A stretch of 64,000 bases of DNA, taken from NCBI GenBank assembly GCA_029844215.1, contig CM056740.1:24533873-24597872 (forward strand). Direction: 5' to 3'. Position 1 is the stretch's first letter, and every line of letters starts with the position of its first letter. The stretch is from Przewalskia tangutica. Its lineage: Eukaryota > Streptophyta > Magnoliopsida > Solanales > Solanaceae. The notes beneath the pieces are model-generated. The model saw nothing but the letters and a program-made list of their open reading frames with translations. It had not been told where the DNA came from and made no database searches. A program made the position numbers and the translations under genes. Positions 45,469 through 58,020 of the stretch are shown here, one piece after another.

Positions 45469-48400
45469 TGTTACACCGTAGTTCCTGGGTATGTATATGA
45501 GGACGTACGTACGAGAATACGACATTAAAATTGGAAAGGAAGAAAGATGTGATTTTTCGACGGAAAAGTTTCCGGATTTTGTGAAGAAAAAGGTTCGTTA
45601 ATGGGAATTGGATTCCTAGATTTGGTATTCGGACTTTTTAGAATATTTGAGAATTATGGAATTTTATTTCCGAAATTGGTCACGTGGGGCCCACGGGATA
45701 ATTTACGGTTTTGTTGGGCCCACTTTATTTTCGGATTTTTGGCATTACGGATATTTTCGGAAGATGAGATATTTTGGACGAGTGGGGGGGCGACACGTGT
45801 CACCCCCATGTGGCCATGTTGGCCGAATGGTTGGTGGACAAGTGTTTGAACGTTTTGGTGGACAAGTGGCTTACCACTTGTCCCATTTTTGTGGTGGACA
45901 CATGTCCCATTGTTGTGGTGGACACTTGGTTGGAAGACTCCACTCCCACATGGACCAAATCCTCACCATACACTTGCTTTGATCATAGCCATTGATTTCT
46001 CTATAAATACCCCCCTTGTTGCAAGACTTTATTCATCCCTCACTTGAAATATTTTTCCAAGGCAAAAATTCCCCCTCCCTCCCTTTGTGGTTCTCGTCCA
46101 ACACCCCCTCTTGTGAAAGAATTTCTTCAAGTATTGTTATAATCCCATATACCTTAGCCAAAAATCCTTGTAGTATTCAAAGTTATCTTTATACTAAGAG
46201 CAGAAAATACTACTTTATTCCTTAGTCGCAAAATAAAACCCTAGAAAAATCTTCATAAGCTTAGATGAAGTGTTAAGAGAAGTTGTTTAGAAACTTCTAA
46301 GGGTTGCTTGGATCGGGTTGGAGCGTAAGGAATTGGAGCTAAACGTTGCTCAGGATCGACTTATAAAACTTGGATAATTTTGGGCTTATCGAGGTAATGA
46401 TCTTTATCCCCCTATTGTAATTGGAAATTACATGTTGTAATGTATAGTTGAGTATACTATATATAGAATGAATATTGATAATAATTGAACCGTATTTACA
46501 TTGGATTTGTATTCTGATGAACTTGTAGTATTATTGTGGGGCGGTGTTGTACGTCAGGTTAGGCGTGTAACCCAGAGTTGTTGGCTTGGTAGCGGGCCTT
46601 GATAGAGGAGGAGATTTATGTGCTACGGGGAGGAGGTCTTTGCGAATTTTCCGTAGAATAATGACCTTGTGCTTTGAATTGTTCTACGAAGAGATCTAGA
46701 GGTTGATAGGCGTTTTGTGGCCTTTATAGGTTGAAGTACTACGAGTAGTGTATTCTACTTGAAGGGTGGAAAAGGCTAGCGAGTTATAACTTTGGAGCAT
46801 TTTGCTAATTGTCGATAATCGTCGCGAGGTATGTGAACCTCTTCCTATCTTTTCTAGCATGATTGTTGTGAACTATGTAGTACGGTGAGCGTCGTGTGCT
46901 AAGCAATTTGGTTGGTTTAAAACATAAAGTGTTATAACGGCTTTATGGGAAGTTTGTTATAACAACTTTATGTAGGTAAAGAAATGGTGCGTGGTTTTTA
47001 AAAGATAAGAGACTTGACTTATAAATGACTTGATGTGAAATATTAAGGACTTGATTTATGTTAAAAGTTGTGAAACCGCATTTATGAGAAATGGGTAATT
47101 GGGTTTTAAAAGGAATAAGTTATATTGATTTGGAAATGAGAATAAGTATCGAACAAACCAACTGCAGCGTTAATAAAGGAAAATGTATTGTGAATAATTA
47201 ATTATATTAAAACCAGTGAGAAACCTCCATCTGCATAGAAGCTAAGATAAGACAAAATTGTATTACATTTCCTAGATCATGGTTGCTTTAATAAGATCAT
47301 TAATAACAAGTATTGATTTTCTTAAATTCCAAAGTAAGGAACTTGTTTTCTAAAGAAAAGAGACTTGAGGAAATTAAAGTGTTTTGGTTTTAAAGAAAGA
47401 CATGGTTTTGTCTTAAAATGGTTTAAAAGGAAGTCATGGTTTTGTCTTAAGTTGGTTTATTCGAAAGAAGATATGGAAATTGTTTTGGTTTACTTAAAAG
47501 ATAGTTACTCTATTTTGATACTACGGGTATCGTGTGACTTTTGTGAAAGAAATGGATCTTTTAAAGAGTTAAAATCGTAGTACCTTGGGGTTAAAATCGG
47601 ATTTGTTGTAATAAAATGAAAGTCTATGAGTATGTTGAACTTGCTATGCTTGTGGTGATAGCCTTTGTTGTGCAAGTGTTGTATTTACGTACTCTGGCGT
47701 CTCGTTGGAGGGCGGCTATCTGGTTGATTGATGGACATCGACACGATGGGTGGCCGGGTATGCTTCCTTATATCGATCCTTTTGGACATCGCGACGATGG
47801 GTGGCCCGGGTATGCTTCCATTAAGTGTTATCTTGTTATTTGCTTTGGACATCCGACACGATGGGTGGCCCGAGTATGCTTCCATTATGATTGTTATCTT
47901 GTTATTTCCTTTTGGACATACCGACACGATGGGTGGCCGGGTATGCTTCCATTAGGAGTGTTATCTTGTTATTTGCTTTGGACATACGACACGATGGGTG
48001 GCGAGTATCTTCCATTATGATTGTTATCTTGTTATTTCCTTTGGACATACTGACACGATGGGTGGCCCATGGTATGCTTCCATTAGGATGGTTCCATGGC
48101 CATGCTTATACTGAGGTAAGATGCCGGGGCATGCGGCCGTTGTGCGGGTTAAATTCCCGGGTTATATTTGAGTGATGACTTTACGGGCGTGAGTCCCTGA
48201 CTTGACATGACTGCTTACATATTGTGTATCGTAGTTTGGTTATCATATATGTCTCATGTTATATATAGACTATTATGATTTCATTTACTGTATTTTCAGT
48301 TTCACATACTTAGTACGGTTATGCTTGACCTCCTTGAAGTGCGTTCATAGCAGCGGTAGAATACACGATGGTTGATCCTCGCTCATGGGATCACGATTGA

Positions 48401-48739
48401 CATTTTGGGAAGCTCGTTTCTCGGAGGCTTATCTTTTAGTATGATTCCACGAGATTGTAGGTACTTGTACATTCGGGGTATGGCGTGGCCTGTCCGTCAT
48501 AGTTGTTATAAAAATTCTTAGAAGTGCATGTAATCTTGTTGTGGGCGGGGTTTGTAAAGGATGTAGCTGTTCAAGTTTTTATTTATATATCTGAGAAAGA
48601 TGCAGTTTTGGTTGCTTTGTTTTCTTATTTCACTGTTTATCTTTTATGAGTTTTTATTTCCGCTGATTTTCTCTGATGTTGTATCACTAGGGTGCCCGAG
48701 GTAAGGCACCAGTCGCGGGCCCGAGGTCGGGTCGTGACA
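45469..48739 (+). mobile_element. Element C 3' LTR
   Basis: 3271 bases. Same layout as the 5' LTR but with six rather than eight tandem units and many small losses at CHG sites, such as CATACTGACAC (5' LTR, 41780) against CATCGACAC (47736). Confidence 0.9.
47728..48088 (+). repeat. 69/70-bp tandem array, 6 units
   Basis: Units near 47740, 47793, 47855, 47922, 47987 and 48051, in the same alternating two-form order as at 41774-42296, but one pair shorter and with bases missing in ACTG and CCCACG words. Confidence 0.85.
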
Positions 48740-50208
48740 TAAACCTTGCTCAGGATCGACTTTTAAACTTGGATAATTTTGGGCTTATCGAGGTAAATAT
48801 CTTGTCCTTCTATTGTAATTGGAGATTACATACTGTAGTAACATAGAATTGAGTATACGATAACTAGAAGGATGGTATAAAAGAAGAGAATTGAACTGTA
48901 CTTACATAGTTTGTATTCTGATGAGACTTGAGTAGCTTGCGGGTAGGGAAGTGCTTGATTTTCCGTAGAATAGAGAACCCTCTGCTTAGAACTTTATACA
49001 AAGTAGTCTAGACGTTGATAGACGTATTTGACTATTATAGGTTGATACTCTGCGCGCGACATATTCGACTTGGCAGGTGGATTTCGCCGAGGAGGTATGT
49101 GATTCTTCCTATCCTCTTGAGCATGATATTTTTAAATATATAAATAGTACGGTGAGCGTCGTGTGTTAACTGAACTTGGTTTTACTCTGATGTCTTTTGA
49201 CTTGGGTTTTAAATAATAAGAATCTTGAAGTATTTCAAAAGAATTATGAATCATTTTTGAAAGAAGAGTAATACTTGGTTTTTAAACAAAAAGCTTAAGA
49301 GTTATACTAGCTTTATGGGAAGTTAGGTATAACGACTTAAGAAAGATAAAAGGAACGGTTTACTTATGTGTTTATAAAAGACTTGTATTGGTTTCTGGAA
49401 AGTATAGTAAGATGGTTTGTTAAGTAGACATATTATGATGCTATGTGTGTTAGTATCTTGTAACGTTTGTGTAAAGAGGTTATTCTTATTGTGCTTATAT
49501 TGTTTAACGATAAGCCGTTATGTTAGTATTATATCACTCGCCTCTTGACATGATATCTGGGGTTAAGCGCCACGTCACGAGTACACCTCATGCGATGCGT
49601 GTGACTATGATTCGAGAATACCTCATGCGGGTCCGGGGACCTATGCGAGCTACGAGTTCGTGTTAGTGTGCGGGGATTACCTCATGCGGTCTATGTGGTC
49701 ATGCGGACTCACGAGTCGGGGCGATGCGGGAGTAGCTACCCTCGATGCGGGAATACCTCATGCGGGCCTAGGTGGCCTATGCGGTGCGGAGTCGAGATTA
49801 GGCATGCATAATGATACTATGGGCGATTGGCCTTGCTTCGATCATTCGCGACCTAGAAAAGACACATTACGATTTACCTATTATTGCTCTTGTTTGTGAT
49901 GTGGCACTATGCGGTTACATTGGGTATTTAAATGCATATTTGTAAAATTGGTTTTAAAAATGATATGATTTCATTTACAGTATTTTCCGTTTCACATACT
50001 TGGTACCTGTTGTACTGACCTCCTTCGGGGGGATGCGTTCATGCCGCAGGTAAAGGGAAGCAGGTGGTAGATCCTCATTCTTAGGATCCTTACTCTGGTG
50101 TCAGGAGCTCCATTTCTCCGGAGGCTCGACTTTTGGTACGACTCTCCCTGGTGTTGTAGATATTTTGTACATTCAGGGTATGGCGGGGCCCTGTCCCGCC
50201 ATAGTTAT
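48740..50208 (+). mobile_element. 3' LTR of element 2, second part, truncated
   Basis: Resumes with the duplicated TAAAC followed by CTTGCTCAGGATCGAC, as expected from the uninterrupted LTRs at 54298 and 59765. Contains ATGCGGG repeats (49590-49795) and ends at about 50208 within GCCATAGTT, some 250-300 bases short of a normal LTR end. It then joins element F in the opposite orientation. Confidence 0.82.
49590..49795 (+). repeat. ATGCGGG short repeats in LTR
   Basis: Repeated ATACCTCATGCGG and ATGCGGG words, the sense form of those at 11870-12090, and the same type as 5718-5850. Confidence 0.7.
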
Positions 50209-52701
50209 TTATATTCCTCACTGCCGGCAGTCTATGATATAGCAACACCAAGGAATACACATGAACACCAGGTCCCACCTGTGTCATAACAACCGTACGG
50301 GGCAAGTACGAAGGCTAACTACCAGATACCAAAGCCGTGTCACGAGACTTCGCCACTAAACTGAACGGGGCAAGTGCGAAGGCTAACTACCAGGTACCAA
50401 GGCCGAATCAGCCACGAGACGGGGCAAGTACGAAAGCCAACCACCAGATACCAAGGCCGAATCAGTAAAACCTCATGGAGAGCTAGTCCATGGAATAACG
50501 CTATCAACAGGAGCGTACCCGTGGAATCCTCCGTCACTGCCGGTACGTCCAAGTAAGATCATAACAAATCAACCGGCCCTCCATTGAGAGACGCGGTGGT
50601 ATGAAAATACAATACTGGCACAACAAGGCTATCACACGCAAACATAGGCAAGTTACACACAACTCAAGGTACTTTCATTTTATGTCAACAATACGGGTTT
50701 CAAACCCAAAAATAATACCCACTTTCATTCTTTCAAAAAGACCTCTTTTTACGTAAAAGATACTAATACTCGTAGTATCAAAAACACATTTCCTTTTCAA
50801 ACCAAATTACTTTACTTTCATAAAAACCTTTACAAGACTTTTAAAATCAAGTACTCTATACTTTTTAAACCAAGTGCCTTTCTTTTAAAACAACATCAAG
50901 TATACTCTTTAAAACTCAAATACTTACTCTTTTCAAAACAAGTAACATATACTTAAATCAAGTTACCATTTTAAAACCAATGATAAAACCATTCTTTTGC
51001 TTTCATAAAGTCGTTATAACTAACTTCCCATAAAGCTGTTATAACACTTTATGTTTTAAACCAATTTAAGACAAAACCATGTCTTTCTTTTAAACCAAAA
51101 ACTCTTCAATTCCTCAAGTCTCTTTTCTTTTAGAAATCAAGTTCCTTTTAAAGACCAAATACTCATTTCTCGCGAATGAGGTTTCACAACTTTCTACACA
51201 ATTCGAGTTCTTCATATATCATATCAAGTCAAATATAAGTCAAGTCCTTTATCTTTTAAAATCAGTAAACCAACCAAATTCACTTAGAACATGTACGTCT
51301 ACTGTACTACATAGTTCACAACAATCATGCTAGAAAAGATAGGAAGAGGTTCACATACCTCGCGACGATTATCGACAATTAGCAAAATGCTCCAAGTACT
51401 ACAACCTTGCTAGCCTTTTCCACCCTTCAAGTAGAATACGCTACTCGTAGTACTTCCACCTATAATAACCACAATACATCTATCAACTTCTAGTTCTCTT
51501 CGTAGAATATTCTAAATACAAGATTCCTTATTCTACAGAAAATTCGGCAGCACCTCCCCCCCGCTATCACATAAATCTCCTCCCCTATCAAGGCCCGCTA
51601 CCAGGCCAACAACTCTCAGGGGATTACACGTCTAACCGGACGTGTTCAATTCTGCTTCACAATAATACTACACAAGTCTACTGTAAGTACAGTCCAATGT
51701 AAATACAGTTCAATCCTTTATAATCATCCTTCCAATATAATATACTCAAGTATAACTACTACTACATGTAATATCCAATTACAATAGGGGGACATAGATC
51801 ATTACCTCGATAAGCCGAAAATTATCCAAGATTATAAGTCGATCCTGGGCAACGTTTAGCTCCAATTCCTTACGCTCCAACCCACTCCAAGCGACCCATA
51901 GAAGTTTCTAAACAACTTCTCTAAACACTTCAACCAAGTTATGAAGATTTTTCTAGGGTTTCGTTTTGCGACTATTGGAATAAAGTAGTATTTCCGGGCT
52001 CCTAGTATTGAAATAACTTTGGAATACAACTAGGGATACTAGGCTAAGGTATTTGGGATTATACTACAATACATGAAGTATTTCACTACACAAAGTGGGA
52101 GGGGGACGAGAACTACAAAGGAGGGAGTATTATTTTTGCCTTGAAAACTCTTAAGTGTGGATGAAATTATGTCTTGCTATCAAGGGGTATTTATAGAACA
52201 ATCAAGGGTCATGATCAAGTCAAGTGGGTGGTCAAGATTGGGCCATGTGTGTGTGGGTCCCACCACACCACATGGCCAACGAAAATCAACTCCAAGTGTC
52301 ATGGCCATTTCGGCCAAGGGGACAAGTGGCTAGCCACTTGTCCCACCAATTTCGGCCCACATGGCCACTCAAGGGGGGTGACACGTGTCGCCCCCTTACT
52401 CGTCCAAAATATTTCGTCTTCCGAAAATATCCAAAATACCGAAAATCTCAAAAACAAAGTGGGCCCCACAAAACCGTAAATTTCTCCCGTGGGCCCCACG
52501 TGACCATTTCCGAAAATAAAATCTCATAATTCTAATATAATCCAAGAAGTCCAAATACCAAATCTGGGAATCCAATTCCCATTAACGAACCTTTTTCCTT
52601 CACAAAACCCGGAAACTTTTCCGTCGAATCATTCCAAAATTTCTGTCGTATTCTCGTACGTACGTCCTCACATACATACCCTGGAACTACGGGGTATAAC
52701 A
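50209..52701 (-). mobile_element. Element F 3' LTR (antisense), truncated
   Basis: Enters in mid-LTR at about 50209-50214 (TTCCTCACTGCCGGC, matching 26868) and runs to GGGGTATAACA at 52701. TATAAATA (minus) is at 52188-52195, and a GGCAAGTACGAA array at 50295-50465. About 630 bases of the LTR end are missing at the left. A minus-strand polypurine tract (52703-52714) follows, proving this is a 3' LTR. Confidence 0.85.
52188..52195 (-). promoter_or_regulatory. TATA box in element F 3' LTR
   Basis: Minus-strand TATAAATA followed by CCCC, about 506 bases from the LTR start. Confidence 0.55.
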
Positions 52702-53440
52702 TTCTTCCCCCCTTAGAAACATTCGTCCTGAATGTTCCTTCTAAGCCTCTAATCAAACGTGTGCCGGTATAGTCTGCACTACTATACTTACAAAACCGAT
52801 CATGCCACCAATGGCCAGAATATAACATGTGCGCAAAACTCAAATCCAAGCCAACGAGGAAATCATTTCTAATCTCACAACAGCTCCCACTAGCTTCAAT
52901 TTACCCTAAGGCCATTCCCGGCCTTCACGATCCGATTCTGGTCGAACGTATCCACGAACCCGTACGATGGTTACCTAAACTTGGGCCTAACACCCTCGTG
53001 ACCCTATCACACAGTGGGACTACCACAAATTGACTCCACCCTATTCCGGGTTGCGGGTTGACCCGCGACCTTGCCTCAACCCGACCCATTTACCGCGCCA
53101 AGCTCTTGTTCCCCGATCCGAAACAATCTCACTAATCAAGTCACGAAAACCTAGTGGTCTTCTTAGCTCAACTACCCTCTTATAATTCACACCACTCAGG
53201 GACTTATCACACAATTATACTCCACGTATACAATGTACTCCGACAAAGATCAAATCGTAAACAAAATCTTTTACTCAAGACGGCCTTTCATCCAAGGTCC
53301 TAACTGTTATAAATTCTAAGGCTCATAATCGTCTCGTCTCCAGACTTACCCTTTCTCAACTGCCCATGTTTTCTAATTCACACTTAACACAATGCTATCC
53401 GTACATAGCACCTAACATGTACCCACCATAACAACATAAA
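52702..53440 (-). other. Element F post-gag region (antisense)
   Basis: No supported gene. Polypurine tract at 52703-52714, dyad GCGGGTTGACCCGC at 53053-53066. Reverse match to 32100-32888. Cut by element E after ATAAA (53436-53440); resumes at 62096 in the same phrase. Confidence 0.8.
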
Positions 53441-53844
53441 TGTTATACCCCGTATTTCCAGAGTATGTACGTGTGGGCGTACGTAGAAAAGTTTGAGCCT
53501 TAAGTAGGCAAAGTGGCGAATTTGTGCACAACCCCCGTAAAGAATCGTTTTTCGACGAAACGTTTTACAGAACTTGCGAAGGGAAAATTCCGGCTATGTC
53601 ATTTAGTATTTTTGCGGATTTTTCCGAGCGACGGAACATTTTTGGACCAACGGGAGGGTGACACTTGTCACCCTCATTGGACGGTAAGAGAGGCCACGGT
53701 TGGCCTTGTTTTGTGGCTTATTTTGTGGCTTGTTTGGTGCCTTGTTTTGTGCCTTGTTTTGTGGAGTAGGGTTAGGGTGCACTTGGCTTGATCTTGGCCT
53801 TACACTTGCCTTGCACTTGGCTTGATCAAGGCCCTTGATTTCCC

Positions 53845-53852
53845 TATAAATA
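53845..53852 (+). promoter_or_regulatory. TATA box in element E 5' LTR
   Basis: TATAAATA followed by a C-run, 404 bases into the LTR; 59331-59338 in the 3' LTR. Confidence 0.6.
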
Positions 53853-55714
53853 CCCCCCCCCCCCTTTGTGAAGACTTCATCATCCACAAATGTTTCCAAG
53901 TCTTGAAATCTCCCTCCCCACTTCTTGTTGGGTTCGTCCAAAGCCTCTCCCCCTCCCCCTTTGAGAGGCCTTGTGGCCGAGAGGGTACCCCCCCTCCTAG
54001 TAGTGTTGGCCGAGGGGTACACCCCCCCTTGCCTTGTTGTTCTCGTATAATACCCCCTCTTTGGTAGTGAAATACTCTCCAAGTATTGTTACTATACCCT
54101 AAAATACCTTGGCCTTATACCTTGTAGTATTCCAAAAGTTACCTCTATACGTAGAGCCCGGAAATACTACCTTTTGTCCTTTTAGTCTCAAACCGAAACC
54201 CTAAGGAAATCTTCATAGCGAGTTGAAGTATATAGAAGAAGTTGTGTAGAACTTCTAAGGGTTGTTTGGAGCGGGTTGGAGCGCACGGAGTAGGAGCTAA
54301 ACCTTGCACAGGATCGACATTATAACTTGGATAATTTTGGGCTTAGCGAGGTAAATATTCTTGTCCCCTTATTGTAATTGGAAATTACATGTTGTAGGAT
54401 TATATAGTTGAAGTATACTATATATAGAACATAGCTTTGCGGCAATGTCTTTTGACTTAAGCACGAATATAAAGAAGAGAACTCAATTGTAATTACATAG
54501 GTGTATTCAGATGAGACTTGTGTGGTATTCTTGTGTAGTAGAATTGTACGTCCAGGTTAGGCGTATAACCCCACTGGTTGGCTTGGTAGCGGCCTCGATC
54601 GAGAGGAGATTTACGCGGTTGCGGGGAGGTCTTTGCGAATTTTACGTAGAATATGGGCCGTGCGTTTAAGAAGTTAATAGACGTTTGTGGCCTATATAGG
54701 TGGAAGTACTACGAGTAGCGTATTCTACTTGAAGAGTGGAAAGGGCTAGCCGGATTACAGTACTGTGGAGCGTTTTGCTTATTGTCGATAATCGTCGCGA
54801 GGTATGTGAACCTCTTCCTATCCTTTCTAGAATGATGTTTTGTAAACTATGTAGTACGGTAGACGTACATGGGCTAAATGAGTTGGTTGGTTTAAAACAT
54901 AGGGTGTTATAATAGCTTTATGGGAAGTTAGTTATAACGACTCTATGTAGGTAAAAGATTGGTTTATTGATTATAGAAGTTAAGAGACTTGATCTTGAAA
55001 GATAAGAGACTTAACTTGTTTTACTTGGTAATTAACATTTTGTTAAAAATGTTGTAAAACCTCATTCGCGAGTAATGAGTACTTGGTTTTAAAAGAATAA
55101 TGTTTTACTGATTTCAGGATGAGAATAATTATCGAACAAACCACAGCAGCGCTAATAAAGGGAAATGTATTGACAAATAACTAATTGTTATTAAAACCAG
55201 TAGAAACCTCCATCAGCATAGAAGCTAAGATAAGACAAAATTGTATTACATTTCCTAGATCATGGCTGCTGTAACAAGATTGTTATAAACAAGAATAAAC
55301 GGCTCACACATATGACATATGTTACTCAATTGTTTTAAAAGAGATTAAGACTATGAGTTATGAAACCTTTCTAAAATGAGAAGCTTGATCATTTGAAATT
55401 AGGCAAACTTGAACGTTTGGAAAATAATGTTGTTACTTGGTTTTTACAAAGGGAAATATTTTGGTTTACTTAAAAAGATAGTCACTCTATTTTTATACTG
55501 CGGGTATTGTGTGACTTTTGTGAAAGAAACGGATCCTTTAATAAGAGTCAATGTATGTAGTACTTTGGGGTTAAAACCCGGATTTGTTGTAATAAAATAT
55601 AAGTCTATGAGTTTGTTGAACTTGCCTATGCTTGTTGTGATAGTCTTTGTTGTGCAAGTGTTGTATTTACGTATTCTGGCGTCTCGTTGGAGGCGTAGGT
55701 TATCCGTTGATTGA

Positions 55715-55945
55715 TGGACATACTGACACGATGGGTGGCCCACGAGTATGCTTCCACTAATCGATCTTTTTGGACATACTGACACGATGGGTGGCCCACG
55801 GGTATGCTTCCTTTAGGAGTGTTATCTTGTTATTTGCTTTGGACATACTGACACGATGGGTGGCCCACGAGTATGCTTCCATTTCGATTGTTATCTGGAT
55901 ATTTCCTTTGGACATACTGACACGATGGGTGGCCCACGGGTATGC
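55715..55945 (+). repeat. 69-bp tandem array, 4 units
   Basis: GACACGATGGGTGG at about 55725, 55783, 55851 and 55918: one short unit, then the two alternating forms, half the size of the array in element C. The 3' LTR counterpart is at 61200-61436, also four units, the first corrupted to CTCGACGATGG. Confidence 0.88.
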
Positions 55946-56622
55946 TTCCATTGGGATGGTTCCATGGCCATGCTTATACCGAGTGAGATCTTGGGCATGC
56001 AGCCGTTGTGCGGGTTAAATTCCCGGGTTATATTTGAGTGATGACTTGAGGGCGTGAGTCCCTGACTTGACATGACTGCTTTTATGTTGTGAACTGTAGA
56101 TTTGTTATCATACATGTCTCATGTTTTTATATAGACTGTTATGATTTCATTTCTGATATTTTTCATTTCACATACTTGGTACTGTTGTCTTGACCTCGCC
56201 CGGGCTGCGTTCATGCCGCAGGTAGAGGTACATCGGTTGCTGATCCTCGCTCTTAGGATCACAGTTCAGCGTTGGGAAGCTCCGTTTCTCCGGAGGCTTA
56301 TCTTTGGTATGTTACCCTGAGTTGTAGGTTCTTGTACATTCAGGGGTATGGCGGGGCCCTGTCCCGTCAGGTTGTATAAAAACTCTTAGAGGTCTGTAGT
56401 ACTGGTGTGGGCAGGGTTTGTAAAAAGGATTAAACTGTTCGGTTTGAAAGAGTTGTATTTATATTTTATTGGAAGGTAACCGTTTGGTTGGCCTGTTTTA
56501 TGATCTTATATCTTGTTTCATGTTTATGTTTTTATATTCCGCTGATTTTCTCTGATGTTGTATCACTAGGGTGCCCGGGGTAAGGCACCAGTCACGGGCC
56601 CGGGTTCGGGTCGTGACAAAAG

Positions 56623-56634
56623 TGGTATCAGAGC
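56623..56634 (+). promoter_or_regulatory. Intact primer-binding site of element E
   Basis: TGGTATCAGAGC, four bases after the LTR, identical to that of the autonomous element 1. Confidence 0.9.
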
Positions 56635-56824
56635 AGTTAGTCCTCGGAAAGTGTCTACAGACCGTGTCTAGTAGAGTCTTGATTATCGGTGTGTTGTGCA
56701 CCACATCTATAATCAGGAGGTTGCAGGACATTTAGGATTGGTTTCCATTCTTCTCATTCTGAGATCGTGCCTTAGAGTTGTGTTGTAAGTTGGACCCCTC
56801 TGACGTATCTCGTTTTTACCAGTT

Positions 56825-58020
56825 ATGCCTCGCATGAGCAACCCGAGCCAGAAGGGCAAAGCGGCGAGGAGCCGCTAGTGGGTTCTGAGAGAGTACGAGG
56901 GCGAACATTACACGAGATAGTGCTTCGACGGCGAGTTTTGCGGCGCCCGGCCAGCGAGTTTAGAGCGCGGCGGTGGGCTGCTGAGACCACAAGACACGAG
57001 CCTCGATCCACACTGGAGCGGATGAGATGGGTACAAGAGATGGCGATTCGGCGGTCGTGGCCGATATGAGGATAGGTTGGATCGCAGCGATTCAGTTCCA
57101 TTAGCACCGTAGTACACCCGAGCGAGATAGTTTGAGGCTACGGGACTTTCGAGTTGTAGCCGCGAGTTTTATGGGTCGAGGCTCGAGGATGATCCGCAGG
57201 AGTTCATCCGGAAGCGATTCTGGTCATGAGAGTGATCAAGGCTTCGAGACCGAGTCGGTGGTCTTAGGTTCTCATCGGCCGCGTGCTACCGCATGATCGG
57301 GTTTGATTCGTGAGCTGTCGGGAGAGCATGCGCTTCCAGAAGATGGGACGAGTTCTCGCAGGCATTCCTCACTCACTTCTTGCCTCGCAGATGAGGAGCA
57401 CGCGGCAGATTTATGATCTTTGAGACAGAGGCGTGCGGTTCGGAGTACAACGTAGAGTTTGACTCGTTGGCTCGGTATGTCCCGCTTTAGTGGCAACCAT
57501 GGAGGATAGAGTGCACCGCCACGTCACCGCTAGATGATTACTTGACAGAGGCTTGTTCGTGTAGCTCTTCACCGCATGGACATTGCCCGCATGCGAGCTC
57601 ATGCACTAGGATGTGAGGCACGGAGAGGTCAACGGAATGACTGGATCGCGAAGAGGGCGGGACAGCAGGTCTTTTGGCGACTTCGGCGGACCGCCTCGGA
57701 AGAAAGCTAGTTATGTACCCCGCCAAGATCTGAGTGGTCCTCCACCGTCTTCGAGAGCAGTCGTGGCTCGAGGTTCAGATTTTCGGGAGAGCAGGGGTGT
57801 TAGCCAGCTGAAGCCACCCCTACCTCGTTGTGACCGTTGTGGTAGGCTCCATTTTGGGGAGTGTCGTGCTAATTTGGGAGTTTGTTTTACATGCGGCCAG
57901 CAGGGCCATTTTGCGAGAAATTGTCAGGCAGGTAGCGGATGTGGAGACTCGGCCTTCAGGATCTATGGTTGGTTCATCACCTTCTACAGTTATGCGCCCT
58001 GCAGGACAGGCCTATGATTA
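56825..58020 (+). pseudogene. gag of element E with tandem zinc knuckles, frameshifted
   Basis: The ATG at 56825 lies 206 bases after the LTR. The N-terminal and capsid parts are shifted, with EYN-EFDSLARYV-type coding near 57440-57485 and MEDRVHR near 57500. The C-terminal frame 57613-58017 is open and shows two nucleocapsid knuckles: CDRCGRLHFGEC (CX2CX3HX3C, about 57829-57864) and CFTCGQQGHFARNC (CX2CX4HX4C, about 57889-57930). These bind RNA for packaging. The frame ends 58017-58019 without protease. Element F has a further CGRQGH-type knuckle upstream of this pair, so three may be ancestral. It is the best-kept nucleocapsid among the gag-only copies. Confidence 0.8.

Larger units (their letters stand above)
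39479..48739 (+). mobile_element. Element C: complete non-autonomous giant-LTR element
   Basis: 9261 bases bounded by the 5-bp duplication TAAAC (39474-39478 and 48740-48744). 5' LTR 39479-42927 (3449), internal 42928-45468 (2541), 3' LTR 45469-48739 (3271). The internal part holds a broken gag and the conserved post-gag tail, with no pol. It sits in the 3' LTR of autonomous element 2, which continues seamlessly on both sides. Confidence 0.93.
53441..56618 (+). mobile_element. Element E 5' LTR
   Basis: TGTTATACCCCGTATTTCC...GGGTCGTGACA. TATAAATA at 53845-53852. Four tandem units at 55715-55945. Runs of GTGGCTTATTTTGTGGCTTG and GCCTTGTTTTGTG before the TATA box give a GT-rich U3 stretch. Confidence 0.92.
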
